64,000 bases of DNA from Bacteroidota bacterium (GTDB lineage: Bacteria > Bacteroidota > Bacteroidia > Bacteroidales > Lentimicrobiaceae), in NCBI GenBank assembly GCA_009773515.1, contig WSXX01000021.1, positions 24,287 to 88,286 on the forward strand. The letters are read 5' to 3'. The notes under the pieces were generated by a model that ran no database searches, was not told where the DNA came from, and worked only from the letters and a program-made list of their open reading frames with translations. Made by a program: the position numbers and the translations under genes. Positions 7,916 to 17,878 of this stretch are shown here, one piece after another. Each line of letters opens with the position of its first letter. Position 1 is the first letter of the stretch.

Positions 7916-9694
7916 ATGAGTAAAACACAGGTAATAGTAGGGTTAGGAAGTTGCGGCGTTGCTGCAGGAGCCGGCAAAACCTACGACAAGATAAAAGCAT
8001 TGAAAGAGGCTGAAAATCTGGACTTTGAACTAAAGAAAACCAGCTGTGTCGGTATGTGCTTCTGCGAACCTCTGGTCGAGATTGTTGACGATTCAGGAAC
8101 CTATCTGTACGGTGGAATTGACGAGAACAGGGTTTTTGAAATTATTGACAAACACGTAGTTCAGGGAAGCCCGGTAAAAGAATATGTTGTTCATTCCGAC
8201 TTGTTCAAAACCGATGAGAATGAATTTCTCGATGATCAGGTAAAAATTGTGCTCCGTAACTGCGGACATATGGACCCTGAGAGTATTGATGAATATGAAG
8301 CAAGACAGGGCTATGCAGCCATCAGAAAGATAGCTGATGAGAAAATTTCAGGCACTGCAGTAATTCAGGATATTCTCGACTCAGGCATACGTGGCCGCGG
8401 TGGCGGAGGTTTCCCAACAGGAATGAAATGGCGGTTTGCTGCCAATAACCCTTCTGATGAAAAGTTCATCATCTGCAATGCCGATGAAGGCGATCCCGGT
8501 GCATTTATGGATCGTTCGGTGCTTGAGGGCGACCCGCATTCCGTGCTGGAAGGCATGATTATCGGAGCATATGCAATCGGTGCCACCGATGGTGTAATTT
8601 ATTGCCGGGCTGAGTATCCGCTGGCCATCAAGCGACTCAACATTGCCATAGATCAGGCCAGAGAAAACGGCTATCTCGGCAATAACATCCTTGGAATCGA
8701 AGGGTTTAACTTCGATCTTCACATCAAAGAGGGCGCAGGCGCTTTTGTTTGTGGTGAAGAAACCGCACTGATTGCTTCGGTGGAAGGCGAACGCGGAATG
8801 CCTCGCAAACGTCCGCCATTTCCGGCTGCTTCAGGCCTTTGGCGCAAACCTACCAACATCAACAATGTTGAAACATTCGCCAATATCCCCTGGATTATTA
8901 TCAACGGCCCGGAAGCTTACGCAAAATACGGAACTGAAAAAAGCAAAGGAACCAAAGTTTTTGCCCTTGCCGGAAAGATAAAACGTTCAGGTTTGGTGGA
9001 AGTGCCGATGGGAATCACCATCCGCGATGTGATTTTCAAACTCGGCGGCGGCATTCAGGACGACAAAAAATTCAAAGCTGTTCAGATGGGTGGTCCTTCA
9101 GGTGGATGTATTCCTGAATATCTGGCCGATACCATTGTGGATTACGATTCAGTGAACGCAACCGGCGCCATCATGGGTTCCGGCGGTATGGTTGTGATGG
9201 ATGAAACCACCTGCATGATTGATGTGGCGAAGTTTTTCCTTGATTTCACACAAAAAGAAAGTTGCGGCAAATGCACGTTCTGCCGCATTGGCACAAAACG
9301 CATGCTCGAAATCCTGATCAGGATTACCGAAGGCGAAGGACGCGATGGTGATATCGAGTTGCTTGAAGAACTCGCCTATCAGATCAAAGATACATCGCTT
9401 TGCGGACTGGGGCAAACGGCGCCAAATCCGGTGCTTACAACCATTCGTTATTTCCGCGATGAATATGAAGCCCATATTTATCACAAAAAATGTCCGGCCA
9501 AAGTCTGCAAGAAACTGCTCACTTACGAAGTTGACACAGAAAAATGCACCGGTTGCACTGTTTGCGCCAAAAACTGCCCGACCAATGCCATCGACGGCGA
9601 CCGCAAACAATTACATTTTATCCGGCAGGAGGATTGTATCCGCTGCGGCGAATGCTACTCGAGATGCAAGTTTGATGCAATCAACTTATTCTGA
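7916..9694 (+). CDS. NuoF/HydB-like FMN- and NAD(H)-binding subunit
   Basis: The 592-residue protein has the HydB/HndC architecture. An N-terminal thioredoxin-like [2Fe-2S] domain (GSCGVAAGAG and SCVGMCFCEP) comes first. The FMN/NADH core follows, with GRGGGGFPTGMKW near residue 160, CNADEGDPGAF, and GAGAFVCGEETALI near 273. Next are the SLBB region, the [4Fe-4S] site ESCGKCTFCRIG near 449, and two C-terminal [4Fe-4S] ferredoxin motifs (CTGCTVCAKNCP and CIRCGECYSRC). The extra N- and C-terminal clusters are those of electron-bifurcating (Bfu/HydABC) enzymes rather than respiratory NuoF. It is 36 bp upstream of the large-subunit gene. NAD(H) is the likely nucleotide. Confidence 0.92.
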   Translation: MSKTQVIVGLGSCGVAAGAGKTYDKIKALKEAENLDFELKKTSCVGMCFCEPLVEIVDDSGTYLYGGIDENRVFEIIDKHVVQGSPVKEYVVHSDLFKTDENEFLDDQVKIVLRNCGHMDPESIDEYEARQGYAAIRKIADEKISGTAVIQDILDSGIRGRGGGGFPTGMKWRFAANNPSDEKFIICNADEGDPGAFMDRSVLEGDPHSVLEGMIIGAYAIGATDGVIYCRAEYPLAIKRLNIAIDQARENGYLGNNILGIEGFNFDLHIKEGAGAFVCGEETALIASVEGERGMPRKRPPFPAASGLWRKPTNINNVETFANIPWIIINGPEAYAKYGTEKSKGTKVFALAGKIKRSGLVEVPMGITIRDVIFKLGGGIQDDKKFKAVQMGGPSGGCIPEYLADTIVDYDSVNATGAIMGSGGMVVMDETTCMIDVAKFFLDFTQKESCGKCTFCRIGTKRMLEILIRITEGEGRDGDIELLEELAYQIKDTSLCGLGQTAPNPVLTTIRYFRDEYEAHIYHKKCPAKVCKKLLTYEVDTEKCTGCTVCAKNCPTNAIDGDRKQLHFIRQEDCIRCGECYSRCKFDAINLF

Positions 9695-9730
9695 GCCAGA
9701 TCATTACCAACCCAAAGTCAAAGAAATCCG

Positions 9731-12700
9731 ATGAAGAATAAATTAAATATCATCCTGAACGATCAGATTGCCAAAGGTTTCGAAGGCGAAACGATACTTG
9801 AAGTTGCGCGACGCCATGGACTTGAAATCCCGACATTGTGCGACGATCCGCGTTTAGAGCCGTTTACTTCCTGTTACGTTTGCGTTGTTGAAGTTGAAGG
9901 AATGCGCGGACTGCAGCCATCATGCTCAACCAAAATCGCTGAAGGGATGAAGATTTATACCCACAGCGAAAAAGCTTTGAAATCGCGCAAAACGGCACTC
10001 GAACTGATGTTGAGCAACCATTATGCTGACTGTATTGGCCCGTGCAAGCAGACTTGTCCTGCAGGAGTTGATGTTCAGGGATATATCTCGCTGATTGAAA
10101 AGGGATTGTACAACGATGCCGTTGCCGTGATCAAAGAAACCAACCCGCTGCCTGCAATTTGCGGAAGGGTTTGTGTTCGTCCCTGCGAAGTTGCCTGTCG
10201 CCGCAATCTTCTGGATGAAGGCGCCGCCGTCGGCATTGATTATCTGAAACGTTTCGCTTCAGATTATGATCTTGACTCACCCACCAAATTCAGACCGCAC
10301 ATAAAACCTGATACTGGAAAGAAAGTAGCTGTAATTGGTGCCGGTCCCGGTGGATTGTCTGCCGCATTTTTCCTCAGGAAAGAAGGTCATGCTGTGGATA
10401 TTTTTGAGGCCAGTCCCGCTGCCGGCGGATGGCTCAGGTATGGCATTCCTGAATATCGCCTGCCCAACGATCTGCTGCAACGCGAAGTGGACAACATTAC
10501 TGAAATGGGTGTAAACATCCATTATAAGCAGCGCCTGGGTGAAACCATCAGCTACAAAGAACTGAAAAAAGAATACAACGCAACAGTGCTCGCCATCGGT
10601 TCACAAAAAGGAACCTCCATTGGCTGCGAAGGTGATGATGCCGAAGGCGTATTCGCCGGAACTGATTTTCTGAAAGCGCTGGAGCTCAACAAAACAGATA
10701 AACCTGACTTTTCAGGAAAAACGGTTGTTGTGGTCGGTGGCGGAAACACAGCCATGGATTGCTGCCGCACATCGCGCCGCCTGGGTGCTGAAAAGGTGAT
10801 TGTGATATACCGCCGCACCGAAAAGGAAATGCCTGCCAACCCCATCGAAATTCACGAATCGAAGCTCGAAGGTGTGGAATATATGTTCCTCACACTGCCG
10901 CTGAAAGTGAAAAAAGACGAAAACGGACACATCAAAGGCATGATTTGTATGCGCATGGAACTGGGTGAGCCCGATGCTTCCGGCCGGCGTCGTCCCGTTC
11001 CCGTTCCAGACAGTGAATTTCAGATTGATGTTGATATCGCCCTTGCCGCAATCGGGCAAAAAACCGATGTGCATTTTCTCAATGACATCAATTCAAACGA
11101 AACCGATGGCCAGCTGGTTGTAAATAAATGGGGCGATCTGGATGCCGACAAAAACACACTCCAAACCGGAATTCCTTCGATGTTCGCTGCAGGTGATGGA
11201 GTTACCGGCCCTGCAACCCTGATTCAGGCCATTGCTCAGGCAAAAGTTGCTGCATTAAGCTGCCACCAGTTCCTTACAAATCAACCTATTAAGCCGGCGA
11301 TTAAAGAATTTATCAGTAAAAAAGATAATTTCAGGGAGCAGAAACCCGCCGACCTTGAAGGAAAATTTGCCAATCAGCTGCGCGAAGAAATGCCGGTAAT
11401 GGATCCGGATAAACGAATGAATTTTGAAGAAGTTGAATTGGGATACGAAAACGAGGAGGTAGCAAAAGCAGAAGCTGCACGCTGCCTCGAATGTGGATGC
11501 ACTGCCTATTTTGACTGCGATCTGAAAAAATATTCCACAGAATACGGAGCCGAACAAATGCACTTTGAAGGCGAACACCGTGAATATGATGTGGACTTCA
11601 GGCATCCGTATATTGAAATTGACAACAATAAGTGTATTCTGTGCGCACGCTGTGTTAGAATCTGCCGGGAAGTTGTCGGCGCAAATGCGCTGGGACTTGT
11701 AAACCGCGGTTACGACACATTTGTTGCTCCAAGTATGGGCAACTCATTGAGCGATACAAACTGCGAGTCATGCGGACTTTGCCTTTCAACCTGCCCTACC
11801 GGTGCGCTTACCGAAAACAAACTGTTCAAACCAGGGCCTGTGATTACCGAAAGTTTCCAAACCATATGCAATTATTGCTCAGTGGGTTGCAACCTCGAAA
11901 TTCACCACCGCAATGGTTTTGTGATGGAAGTTAAAGGTGCGGAAGGACTTATAAACAGTGATGGAAACATTTGCCGATACGGGAAATTCGGATATCAATA
12001 CCTGAATGACAAAAGCAGGATAACAAGTCCGATGCTCAAGAAAAACGGCAAACATGAACCCATCAGCTGGGAAGAAGCATTTGCTATACTTGACAAAGAA
12101 ATCAAAACATCAAAACCTGAAGAAATTTCATTTTTTGCCGGTGCCAGGCTAACCAACGAAGAGCAATTCCTTGTTCAGAAACTGGCAAGAGCAGGTGCCA
12201 AAACCAACAATATCGGCAGTTTCCATTACCTGGGAAGAGGCAGCAATTATTCGAAACTTTCCAAAGCCAATTTGCCGTTTCCTGAGCTAACCGAATCAAG
12301 CCGGGTTATTCTTTTGGGTGCTGAAGTCAGCCGCGACAATGCCGTGGCCGGTTTTATGATCTGGAACAATCAGAAAATGAAAGGCATTCCTGTTGAACTG
12401 ATCACAACACTGAGCGAAAGTTCTTCAGATCACAAAGCCGACAAGATCATCAGGATAAAATCATATTATCACTTTGTGAAAGCGGTGAATCATTACCTGC
12501 TTTCGCATAAACTTGAAAATGGTTTGTTTATCCGTGATCTGATCGATAACTTCGGCGAATACAAAGATCAGGTGCTCAGCGAATCATTCGATGAACTGGT
12601 AAAAACTTCAGGCGTAGACCGCGAGGAAACCATCATTCAGTTTGCCATTGATTACAACAACGAAAAAGCGGCTGTCATTGCTTTCTCAGAGAAAGAACTT

Positions 12701-13426
12701 TCGGGCCGCACCTGTGCCGAAATCTTTAACCTGGCCTGCATTACCGGCAAACACGGCAAAACAGGCGCCGGACTGATGCTTCTGAAAGAAAAGAACAACA
12801 CCCACGGCTTACACGATATGGGCGTTATGACAAATCTCGGCCCTGGTGCCTGCGACTGGCAGGATCCCATTCTCCGTCAGACATTTGAGCACATCTGGAA
12901 CTGTGGTGAATTACCTGCCTGGCAAGGATGCACACTTCACAATATGCGCGACGGAAATTATAAAAAACTGTTTGTTTTTGGTGAAGATCCGGTGGGTTGC
13001 GCAATTCATCCCGAAGAGGTGAAATTATGGTTTGAAAATTCAGGATTCACCATGGTTCAGGATTATTTTATGACCGAAACCGCGAAGATGGCCGATCTGC
13101 TTATGCCAGCTTCACTTCCCTGGGAAACAGGAGGAACTTTCACAAATTCGCAAAAGGTGATTCAAAAGATTGATAAAATCAAAGCTTCGCCGCTGAAATA
13201 CGATGCCTGGCAGCAAACCGATATGATTCTTTCAGGCATGGGATTGGGTTCTCTTGAAAATGTGGATGAGGTAATGTTTGAAATAGCTTCGCTCCTACCC
13301 AAATACTGCACCAGCAGCAAACTTCAGTTCAGAATTACCGTTGAAGACAACTTTAATCCGATGTTCAAACATGGATGCGACATTGTGAACAAGCGTTTTG
13401 ACGAAGAGTTTGAATCTGCTTTTTAA
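9731..13426 (+). CDS. Fused NuoG/GltD/formate-dehydrogenase-like large subunit, catalytic Sec/Cys absent
   Basis: The 1231-residue protein strings together several modules. In order these are a plant-type [2Fe-2S] domain (Cys about 37-66), a GltD/NfnB-type Fe-S domain (about 95-165), and a flavin/NADPH reductase domain with GAGPGG near 202 and GGGNTA near 335. Then come two [4Fe-4S] motifs (about 633-690), a molybdopterin-type [4Fe-4S] domain (CNYCSVGC near 712), and a molybdopterin-oxidoreductase fold. Aligned by eye to formate dehydrogenase (NNVD...U), the Sec/Cys position is Gly835, and the usual C-terminal cofactor-binding domain seems missing. It is therefore unlikely to be a working formate dehydrogenase. 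By family it should exchange electrons between NAD(H), NADP(H) and ferredoxin with the two upstream subunits. Confidence 0.82.
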   Translation: MKNKLNIILNDQIAKGFEGETILEVARRHGLEIPTLCDDPRLEPFTSCYVCVVEVEGMRGLQPSCSTKIAEGMKIYTHSEKALKSRKTALELMLSNHYADCIGPCKQTCPAGVDVQGYISLIEKGLYNDAVAVIKETNPLPAICGRVCVRPCEVACRRNLLDEGAAVGIDYLKRFASDYDLDSPTKFRPHIKPDTGKKVAVIGAGPGGLSAAFFLRKEGHAVDIFEASPAAGGWLRYGIPEYRLPNDLLQREVDNITEMGVNIHYKQRLGETISYKELKKEYNATVLAIGSQKGTSIGCEGDDAEGVFAGTDFLKALELNKTDKPDFSGKTVVVVGGGNTAMDCCRTSRRLGAEKVIVIYRRTEKEMPANPIEIHESKLEGVEYMFLTLPLKVKKDENGHIKGMICMRMELGEPDASGRRRPVPVPDSEFQIDVDIALAAIGQKTDVHFLNDINSNETDGQLVVNKWGDLDADKNTLQTGIPSMFAAGDGVTGPATLIQAIAQAKVAALSCHQFLTNQPIKPAIKEFISKKDNFREQKPADLEGKFANQLREEMPVMDPDKRMNFEEVELGYENEEVAKAEAARCLECGCTAYFDCDLKKYSTEYGAEQMHFEGEHREYDVDFRHPYIEIDNNKCILCARCVRICREVVGANALGLVNRGYDTFVAPSMGNSLSDTNCESCGLCLSTCPTGALTENKLFKPGPVITESFQTICNYCSVGCNLEIHHRNGFVMEVKGAEGLINSDGNICRYGKFGYQYLNDKSRITSPMLKKNGKHEPISWEEAFAILDKEIKTSKPEEISFFAGARLTNEEQFLVQKLARAGAKTNNIGSFHYLGRGSNYSKLSKANLPFPELTESSRVILLGAEVSRDNAVAGFMIWNNQKMKGIPVELITTLSESSSDHKADKIIRIKSYYHFVKAVNHYLLSHKLENGLFIRDLIDNFGEYKDQVLSESFDELVKTSGVDREETIIQFAIDYNNEKAAVIAFSEKELSGRTCAEIFNLACITGKHGKTGAGLMLLKEKNNTHGLHDMGVMTNLGPGACDWQDPILRQTFEHIWNCGELPAWQGCTLHNMRDGNYKKLFVFGEDPVGCAIHPEEVKLWFENSGFTMVQDYFMTETAKMADLLMPASLPWETGGTFTNSQKVIQKIDKIKASPLKYDAWQQTDMILSGMGLGSLENVDEVMFEIASLLPKYCTSSKLQFRITVEDNFNPMFKHGCDIVNKRFDEEFESAF

Positions 13427-13436
13427 AAAACAATAA

Positions 13437-13464
13437 CCTTCCGGCGGCTTAAAATCCCGGAAGG
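13437..13464 (+). terminator. Hairpin terminator after the large-subunit gene
   Basis: CCTTCCGG (13437-13444) and CCGGAAGG (13457-13464) pair around a 12-nt loop, 11 nt after the stop, followed by ATTCTTTC. It also lies between convergent genes. Confidence 0.6.
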
Positions 13465-13488
13465 ATTCTTTCAAAGCTTTTAGCAGCT

Positions 13489-14091
13489 TTAGGGCCTGAT
13501 AAATTTTCCGGTCAGCACTGCCCCGTTTTCATACTGCAGCCTGAAAATATAAACTCCGCTATTGAAAATATTTTCTGTAAGCAGGAAACGTCTGTTGCTA
13601 AAACTGAACTCCTTCAGCAGGCTTCCTGATGTTGAAAAAACCTGAGCCAAACCGTTTCGTGCCGGGGGATCTGCAATCAGAAGCTCGACCTCATTACCAG
13701 TTGAAAGAAGAGAATATCCGCCATCGCCGGCAACAAGATATTCTACCTGGAGGTTGGTAGTAAAACCAGTATTCCCAAGCTCAAGGCGATAAATATTCAC
13801 AGCATTGGTCTGTGGGGTGCTGTCAGTAAATGTGTAAGTAAATGCCACTTCCGGACTCCCGCAAATGCCTGGAATTTCGCCTATCTCTGTAAAAATCATT
13901 CCATCCTGTGAACGTTCAATCCGGGTACCTTCACACAGACTTCCGCTTCTAAAAGTCCAACGCAGAAAAATATTATCACCTTGCTGAAATCCTGAGAAAT
14001 CCTGAAGCAGGGGATGCGGTTGCGCCAATGCGAGGAATGGAAGTATCATTAAGAAAATGGAAGAAAAAAGTATCTTATTTAAAGTTTTCAT
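13489..14091 (-). CDS. Secreted protein with type IX sorting-like C-terminus, function unknown
   Basis: This 200-residue protein has a clear Sec signal peptide (MKTLNKILFSSIFLMILPFLALAQ, written here as residues 1-24) and no membrane helices after it. The middle (LRWTFRSGSLCEGTRIERS) looks like a fibronectin III-like beta sandwich. The last 75 residues carry features of a type A sorting domain (AQVFSTSGSLLKEF, NSGVYIFRLQ, and a basic end GKFIRP). It is probably exported through the type IX system. No catalytic motif was seen. It stands alone, convergent to the bifurcating operon. Confidence 0.6.
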   Translation of the reverse strand: MKTLNKILFSSIFLMILPFLALAQPHPLLQDFSGFQQGDNIFLRWTFRSGSLCEGTRIERSQDGMIFTEIGEIPGICGSPEVAFTYTFTDSTPQTNAVNIYRLELGNTGFTTNLQVEYLVAGDGGYSLLSTGNEVELLIADPPARNGLAQVFSTSGSLLKEFSFSNRRFLLTENIFNSGVYIFRLQYENGAVLTGKFIRP

Positions 14092-14168
14092 GTGGAAGCA
14101 GCAATTGGGTTGAGCTTACAATATTAACACCAAATGACAGGACATGTTTAATAGAATATTTTGATTAA

Positions 14169-14210
14169 ACAAGAAGACCTAACAAGTTGAAAGAAAACTT
14201 GTTAGGTCAC
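14169..14210. repeat. Dispersed hairpin repeat, copy 1
   Basis: GACCTAACAAGTT (14176-14188) and AACTTGTTAGGTC (14196-14208) are perfect 13-bp arms around a 7-nt loop. The whole 42-bp block recurs with one base change at 53945-53986. It lies downstream of the PBP gene on the minus strand and may double as a terminator. Confidence 0.75.
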
Positions 14211-14334
14211 ATCCATCCCGATTACTTCCGGAATTTCACTAAAATGGACAACCCCGGAATAAAAACAGAAGATTACCAAACGTCTGATTTCCCCTGCCAG
14301 TCAGTTCGAATACTTGTGAAAACAATTGATCAGA

Positions 14335-16590
14335 TTACTTTTTCTTTTTGAAAAGTCGTTTGAAAAAAGAATCCTCTCCAGATTTTTGCTCTCTTTTGTC
14401 CTTAACTTGTCTTTGAGGTTTTTGATCGGGCTGCACTTCAAACAAACGCTCAAAAAATCCTTTGATACCTTTCTGCCGGTAAGGATCACATTGTAAAAAA
14501 GCATAAACCTCATCAGAAAACCCAAACGGAGTGAGATACCGCCTGTTTAGTCCGGCATCTTTTTCTATGCCGCTAAAAACCTGTGCCACAATCGGCAATG
14601 CCAAAGACGATCCAGCACCTTTTGAACTAAAAAAATGAACATCGGGCGTGCGGGCTCCAACCCATGTTCCAACCACCAGATCAGGTGTGTAGGCAATAAA
14701 CCATGCATCAGAATAGTTTTGAGCAGTTCCGGTTTTACCGGCAATTTCGGAACGAATTCCATATTGACCGCGCATTTTTGATCCGGTACCCTGATTGATA
14801 ACCTGTTGCAAAATAGCTGTAACCTGCTGACTTGTCTCCTTGCTGAAAACCTCAACTGATTCAGCAGATTTATTGACATACAAAAGATTGCCCTGTGCAT
14901 CTGTAATTTTTTTAATCATAACCAGATCGTTAACATTTCCCTGATTTGCAAAAGCACCATAAGCCCTGACTATCTCAAAAAGAGATAAATCAAGTGTTCC
15001 GATTGCTATGGAAGGGGCATCGTCAACTATATTCGGGAAGTCCAGTTTATTGCAGGTATTAATGATGTTTTCACTGCCCGTTCTGAAGAATAAATCAATC
15101 GTTGGAAGGTTCATTGAATGGGCAAGTGCAAACCACAAAGCAACAGAACTATCAGGAGTTGAGGTGTGATCAGCATTTTTAGGTTCCCAGCCTTCGTATT
15201 GGGGATAACTTTTTACCTCGTTTTCCAGATACTCACAAGGTTCAACTCCGGATTCCAAAGCAGTTGCATATACAAAAGGCTTAAAAGCCGAAGCAATCTG
15301 CCGATGCGATTTAACCATATCAAATGGAAGAGTTCTGAAATTATTGCCACCAATCCATGAAATCACTGCACCGTTTTTCGGATTGGTGACCAGCACAGCG
15401 GCATTCAGCATACTGTAATAATGCCAGAGACTATCAAGCCTGCTTATGTTTTTTGATTGAAAACCATCCCACTCAAAAACCTCCATATCTCTTTTCTGCT
15501 TATCCTGCTCAAAAGTGGCCGATTGACTCCGCTGTTTGTCATACCATTGTTTCTTAAATTTTCGGCTGTCGAGTTCCTTATCGAGTAATTTCTGCATTTG
15601 CTTCATATGGGTTTTCACTGCAGAATCAGCCATTCCCTGAATCTTCATATCAAGGGTAGTATAAACCCTGAGCCCGTCTTTGTTCAGGCTATATTCTTTT
15701 CCGGTGTTTATTCTCAATTCTTCAAGAAGTTCCAATGCTTTCATTTTCACCTGATAAACGAAATAACCTGCAGGTGAGCTTAAGCTGATGTTTGCATAGT
15801 CGAGTGTCAATGGGAGTTTTCTTAGACTATCAGCCACTTCAGGCAGTAAAAACTGTTGATCTTCCATCAGCCTCAAGACCAGATTGCGCCGCGAAATTGC
15901 ATTTTCGGGATTTCTTTTTGGGTTAAAATGGGTACTGGCTTTCAGTGAACCAATCAGCACCGCCGATTCTTCAGTTTGTAATTCACTTGCTGATTTATTG
16001 AAAAAACGCCGGGCCGCAGTTTCTACGCCATAAACATCTTCGCCAAATGGCACTGAATTGAGATAAAGTAAGATTATTTCCTCTTTGGTATAAACTTTTT
16101 CCAAACGAACAGCGATGATAATTTCCCTGACTTTATTAACAGGTGTTGTTAAAAATCCGAAATGACTCCGGCCATAAAGATTTTTGATCAGCTGCTGAGT
16201 AATAGTGCTGCCTCCGCCTTTGTTGTTTCCAAACAAAATACTTTTAAAGAAAACGCGGAAATAACTTTTCAGATCATAACCACGGTGCGTAAAAAATCGC
16301 TTATCCTCGGTTGCAATCAAAGCATATTTTAGATGCTCAGGAATTTCGTCAAGACTAATATTGGTTCGATTCTCAGCGAAAAATTTTCCAATTATGATAT
16401 TATCAGCAGAATAAACCAATGAAGCTTCTTCATTTCTGATTTCTGCCAGTTCAGCTTTATCAGGCAACGCACCGAAAATCCCAGCATAAACTGACAAGAA
16501 AAACAGTAATGCCATCAGCAAAACTGCAGAAATCAGCATGGCAAAATATTTAAGCAATCTTTTAAAAAGACGAAGATGATAAACCTGCAT
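14335..16590 (-). CDS. Class A penicillin-binding protein (PBP1A-like)
   Basis: The 751-residue protein has a short cytoplasmic start and one membrane helix (about residues 15-37). A GT51 glycosyltransferase domain follows (ATEDKRFFTHRGYD and GGGSTITQQLIKNLYGR). The penicillin-binding transpeptidase domain has active-site SAFK (S in the SxxK motif), SMN as the SxN motif and KTGTAQ as the KTG motif. The C-terminus is a basic, charged tail rich in Lys/Phe (FFKRLFKKKK). It polymerises and cross-links peptidoglycan at the inner membrane. All three transpeptidase motifs are intact. No partner genes are adjacent. Confidence 0.92.
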   Translation of the reverse strand: MQVYHLRLFKRLLKYFAMLISAVLLMALLFFLSVYAGIFGALPDKAELAEIRNEEASLVYSADNIIIGKFFAENRTNISLDEIPEHLKYALIATEDKRFFTHRGYDLKSYFRVFFKSILFGNNKGGGSTITQQLIKNLYGRSHFGFLTTPVNKVREIIIAVRLEKVYTKEEIILLYLNSVPFGEDVYGVETAARRFFNKSASELQTEESAVLIGSLKASTHFNPKRNPENAISRRNLVLRLMEDQQFLLPEVADSLRKLPLTLDYANISLSSPAGYFVYQVKMKALELLEELRINTGKEYSLNKDGLRVYTTLDMKIQGMADSAVKTHMKQMQKLLDKELDSRKFKKQWYDKQRSQSATFEQDKQKRDMEVFEWDGFQSKNISRLDSLWHYYSMLNAAVLVTNPKNGAVISWIGGNNFRTLPFDMVKSHRQIASAFKPFVYATALESGVEPCEYLENEVKSYPQYEGWEPKNADHTSTPDSSVALWFALAHSMNLPTIDLFFRTGSENIINTCNKLDFPNIVDDAPSIAIGTLDLSLFEIVRAYGAFANQGNVNDLVMIKKITDAQGNLLYVNKSAESVEVFSKETSQQVTAILQQVINQGTGSKMRGQYGIRSEIAGKTGTAQNYSDAWFIAYTPDLVVGTWVGARTPDVHFFSSKGAGSSLALPIVAQVFSGIEKDAGLNRRYLTPFGFSDEVYAFLQCDPYRQKGIKGFFERLFEVQPDQKPQRQVKDKREQKSGEDSFFKRLFKKKK

Positions 16591-16836
16591 TTATTGTGGA
16601 ATTTGAAGTTGAACAGCGTTCTTCAAAGTTAGTTTATAAACGCGGCTGGTTGCACAAAATTATTGCCGGATATGTAAAGCACTAATAAACATAAGTTTAC
16701 AGCGCAATCTATCTTTTATAGAAAAGCAAAATCTGTTCATGGAGGTTTTACCTGAACCAAAGTCCCCTTTTTAAATGAATGGAAACAGTCCTGATCTATC
16801 AATTACACCTGATTCTGTGCAACTTATGCTATTTAA

Positions 16837-17859
16837 TTAATGCCTGAAAACATTCCTCAATATCTCAACTGCCTGCATCAGCATTTCATCTGTAAAATCA
16901 AGATGTGTAACAAAGCGGATGGATTGTTTGTCAAATGCGATGGCTCTGAAACCAGACTCAGCAATATGACTCACCACTTCAGCAGCGGTAAGCGGAGCTG
17001 CTACCCTGAAAATGACAATGTTTGTATCAACCGGCAGAACCGTTTCCACCCAACTCAGTTCAGACAACATATCACCCAGGAATTTTGCCCTTCGGTGATC
17101 TTCTTTTAACCTCTCCACATGAAAATCAAGTGCATAAATGCCAGCGGCCGCCAGATAACCAGCCTGACGCATTCCTCCGCCAAAAACTTTTCGCACGCGG
17201 CGGGCTTTGCGGATAAACTCTTTGTCACCCAGCAACAATGAGCCAACCGGCGCACCAAGTCCTTTGGATAAACACACCGAAATGCTGTCGAACAATGCGC
17301 CACAATCTTCGGTAGATTGTCCGGTGACAGCCAGCGCATTAAAAATCCGGGCTCCATCAAGGTGATACTTCAGTCCGTTTTTGCGGCACACCTCCCCTAT
17401 TTCTGCAAGCACGTTATTGTTGTAAACCGCTCCTCCACCTTTGTTCATGGTATTTTCTACTTCAACCATGGCTGTTCGCGGGCGGTGCAGATCATCGGGG
17501 TTGATATGATCCATTACATCCTGAGCTGTGATCATTCCCCTATCACCATCAAGCAGACAAACCGACAAACCGGAATTGCTCATCAATCCCCCACCTTCAT
17601 AATAATAAAGGTGTGAAAGCTTGTGCAGAATGACTTCTTCGCCTGGCTGAGCATGAACTCTGGCAGCTATCTGATTGGTCATGGTGCCTGACGGACAGAA
17701 TAGCCCGGCCTGTTTGCCGAACATAGCCGCAGTTTTATCTTCGAGGGCAGTAACTGTGGGATCTTCACCAAAAACATCATCGCCTACCTTCGCCGAAAAC
17801 ATGGCTTCAAGCATTTCAGAAGTGGGACGGGTAACGGTATCGCTGCGTAAGTCTATCAT
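16837..17859 (-). CDS. ltaE: Low-specificity L-threonine aldolase
   Basis: This 340-residue PLP enzyme starts MIDLRSDTVTRPT, the classic threonine aldolase N-terminus. The PLP-lysine lies in SVCLSKGLGAPVGS, and HLDGARIFNAL holds the Asp that contacts the pyridine ring. It should split threonine/allo-threonine to glycine and acetaldehyde. I chose the ATG at 17859 because a -7 element (17879-17886) lies directly upstream. A longer frame to 17925 would run through it. The acetaldehyde product could feed the alcohol dehydrogenase at 28.5 kb, but this is only inference. Confidence 0.9.
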   Translation of the reverse strand: MIDLRSDTVTRPTSEMLEAMFSAKVGDDVFGEDPTVTALEDKTAAMFGKQAGLFCPSGTMTNQIAARVHAQPGEEVILHKLSHLYYYEGGGLMSNSGLSVCLLDGDRGMITAQDVMDHINPDDLHRPRTAMVEVENTMNKGGGAVYNNNVLAEIGEVCRKNGLKYHLDGARIFNALAVTGQSTEDCGALFDSISVCLSKGLGAPVGSLLLGDKEFIRKARRVRKVFGGGMRQAGYLAAAGIYALDFHVERLKEDHRRAKFLGDMLSELSWVETVLPVDTNIVIFRVAAPLTAAEVVSHIAESGFRAIAFDKQSIRFVTHLDFTDEMLMQAVEILRNVFRH

Positions 17860-17878
17860 TGAGTAGTGATTTTGGCTG

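Noticed and set aside
9149..9610. A 153-residue minus-strand frame inside the NuoF-like gene
   Set aside because: It mirrors a conserved Fe-S coding region and has no start context or homology.
9731..13426. A selenocysteine-containing formate dehydrogenase
   Set aside because: No in-frame TGA interrupts the frame, and the expected Sec/Cys position is Gly835, so formate dehydrogenase activity is not supported.
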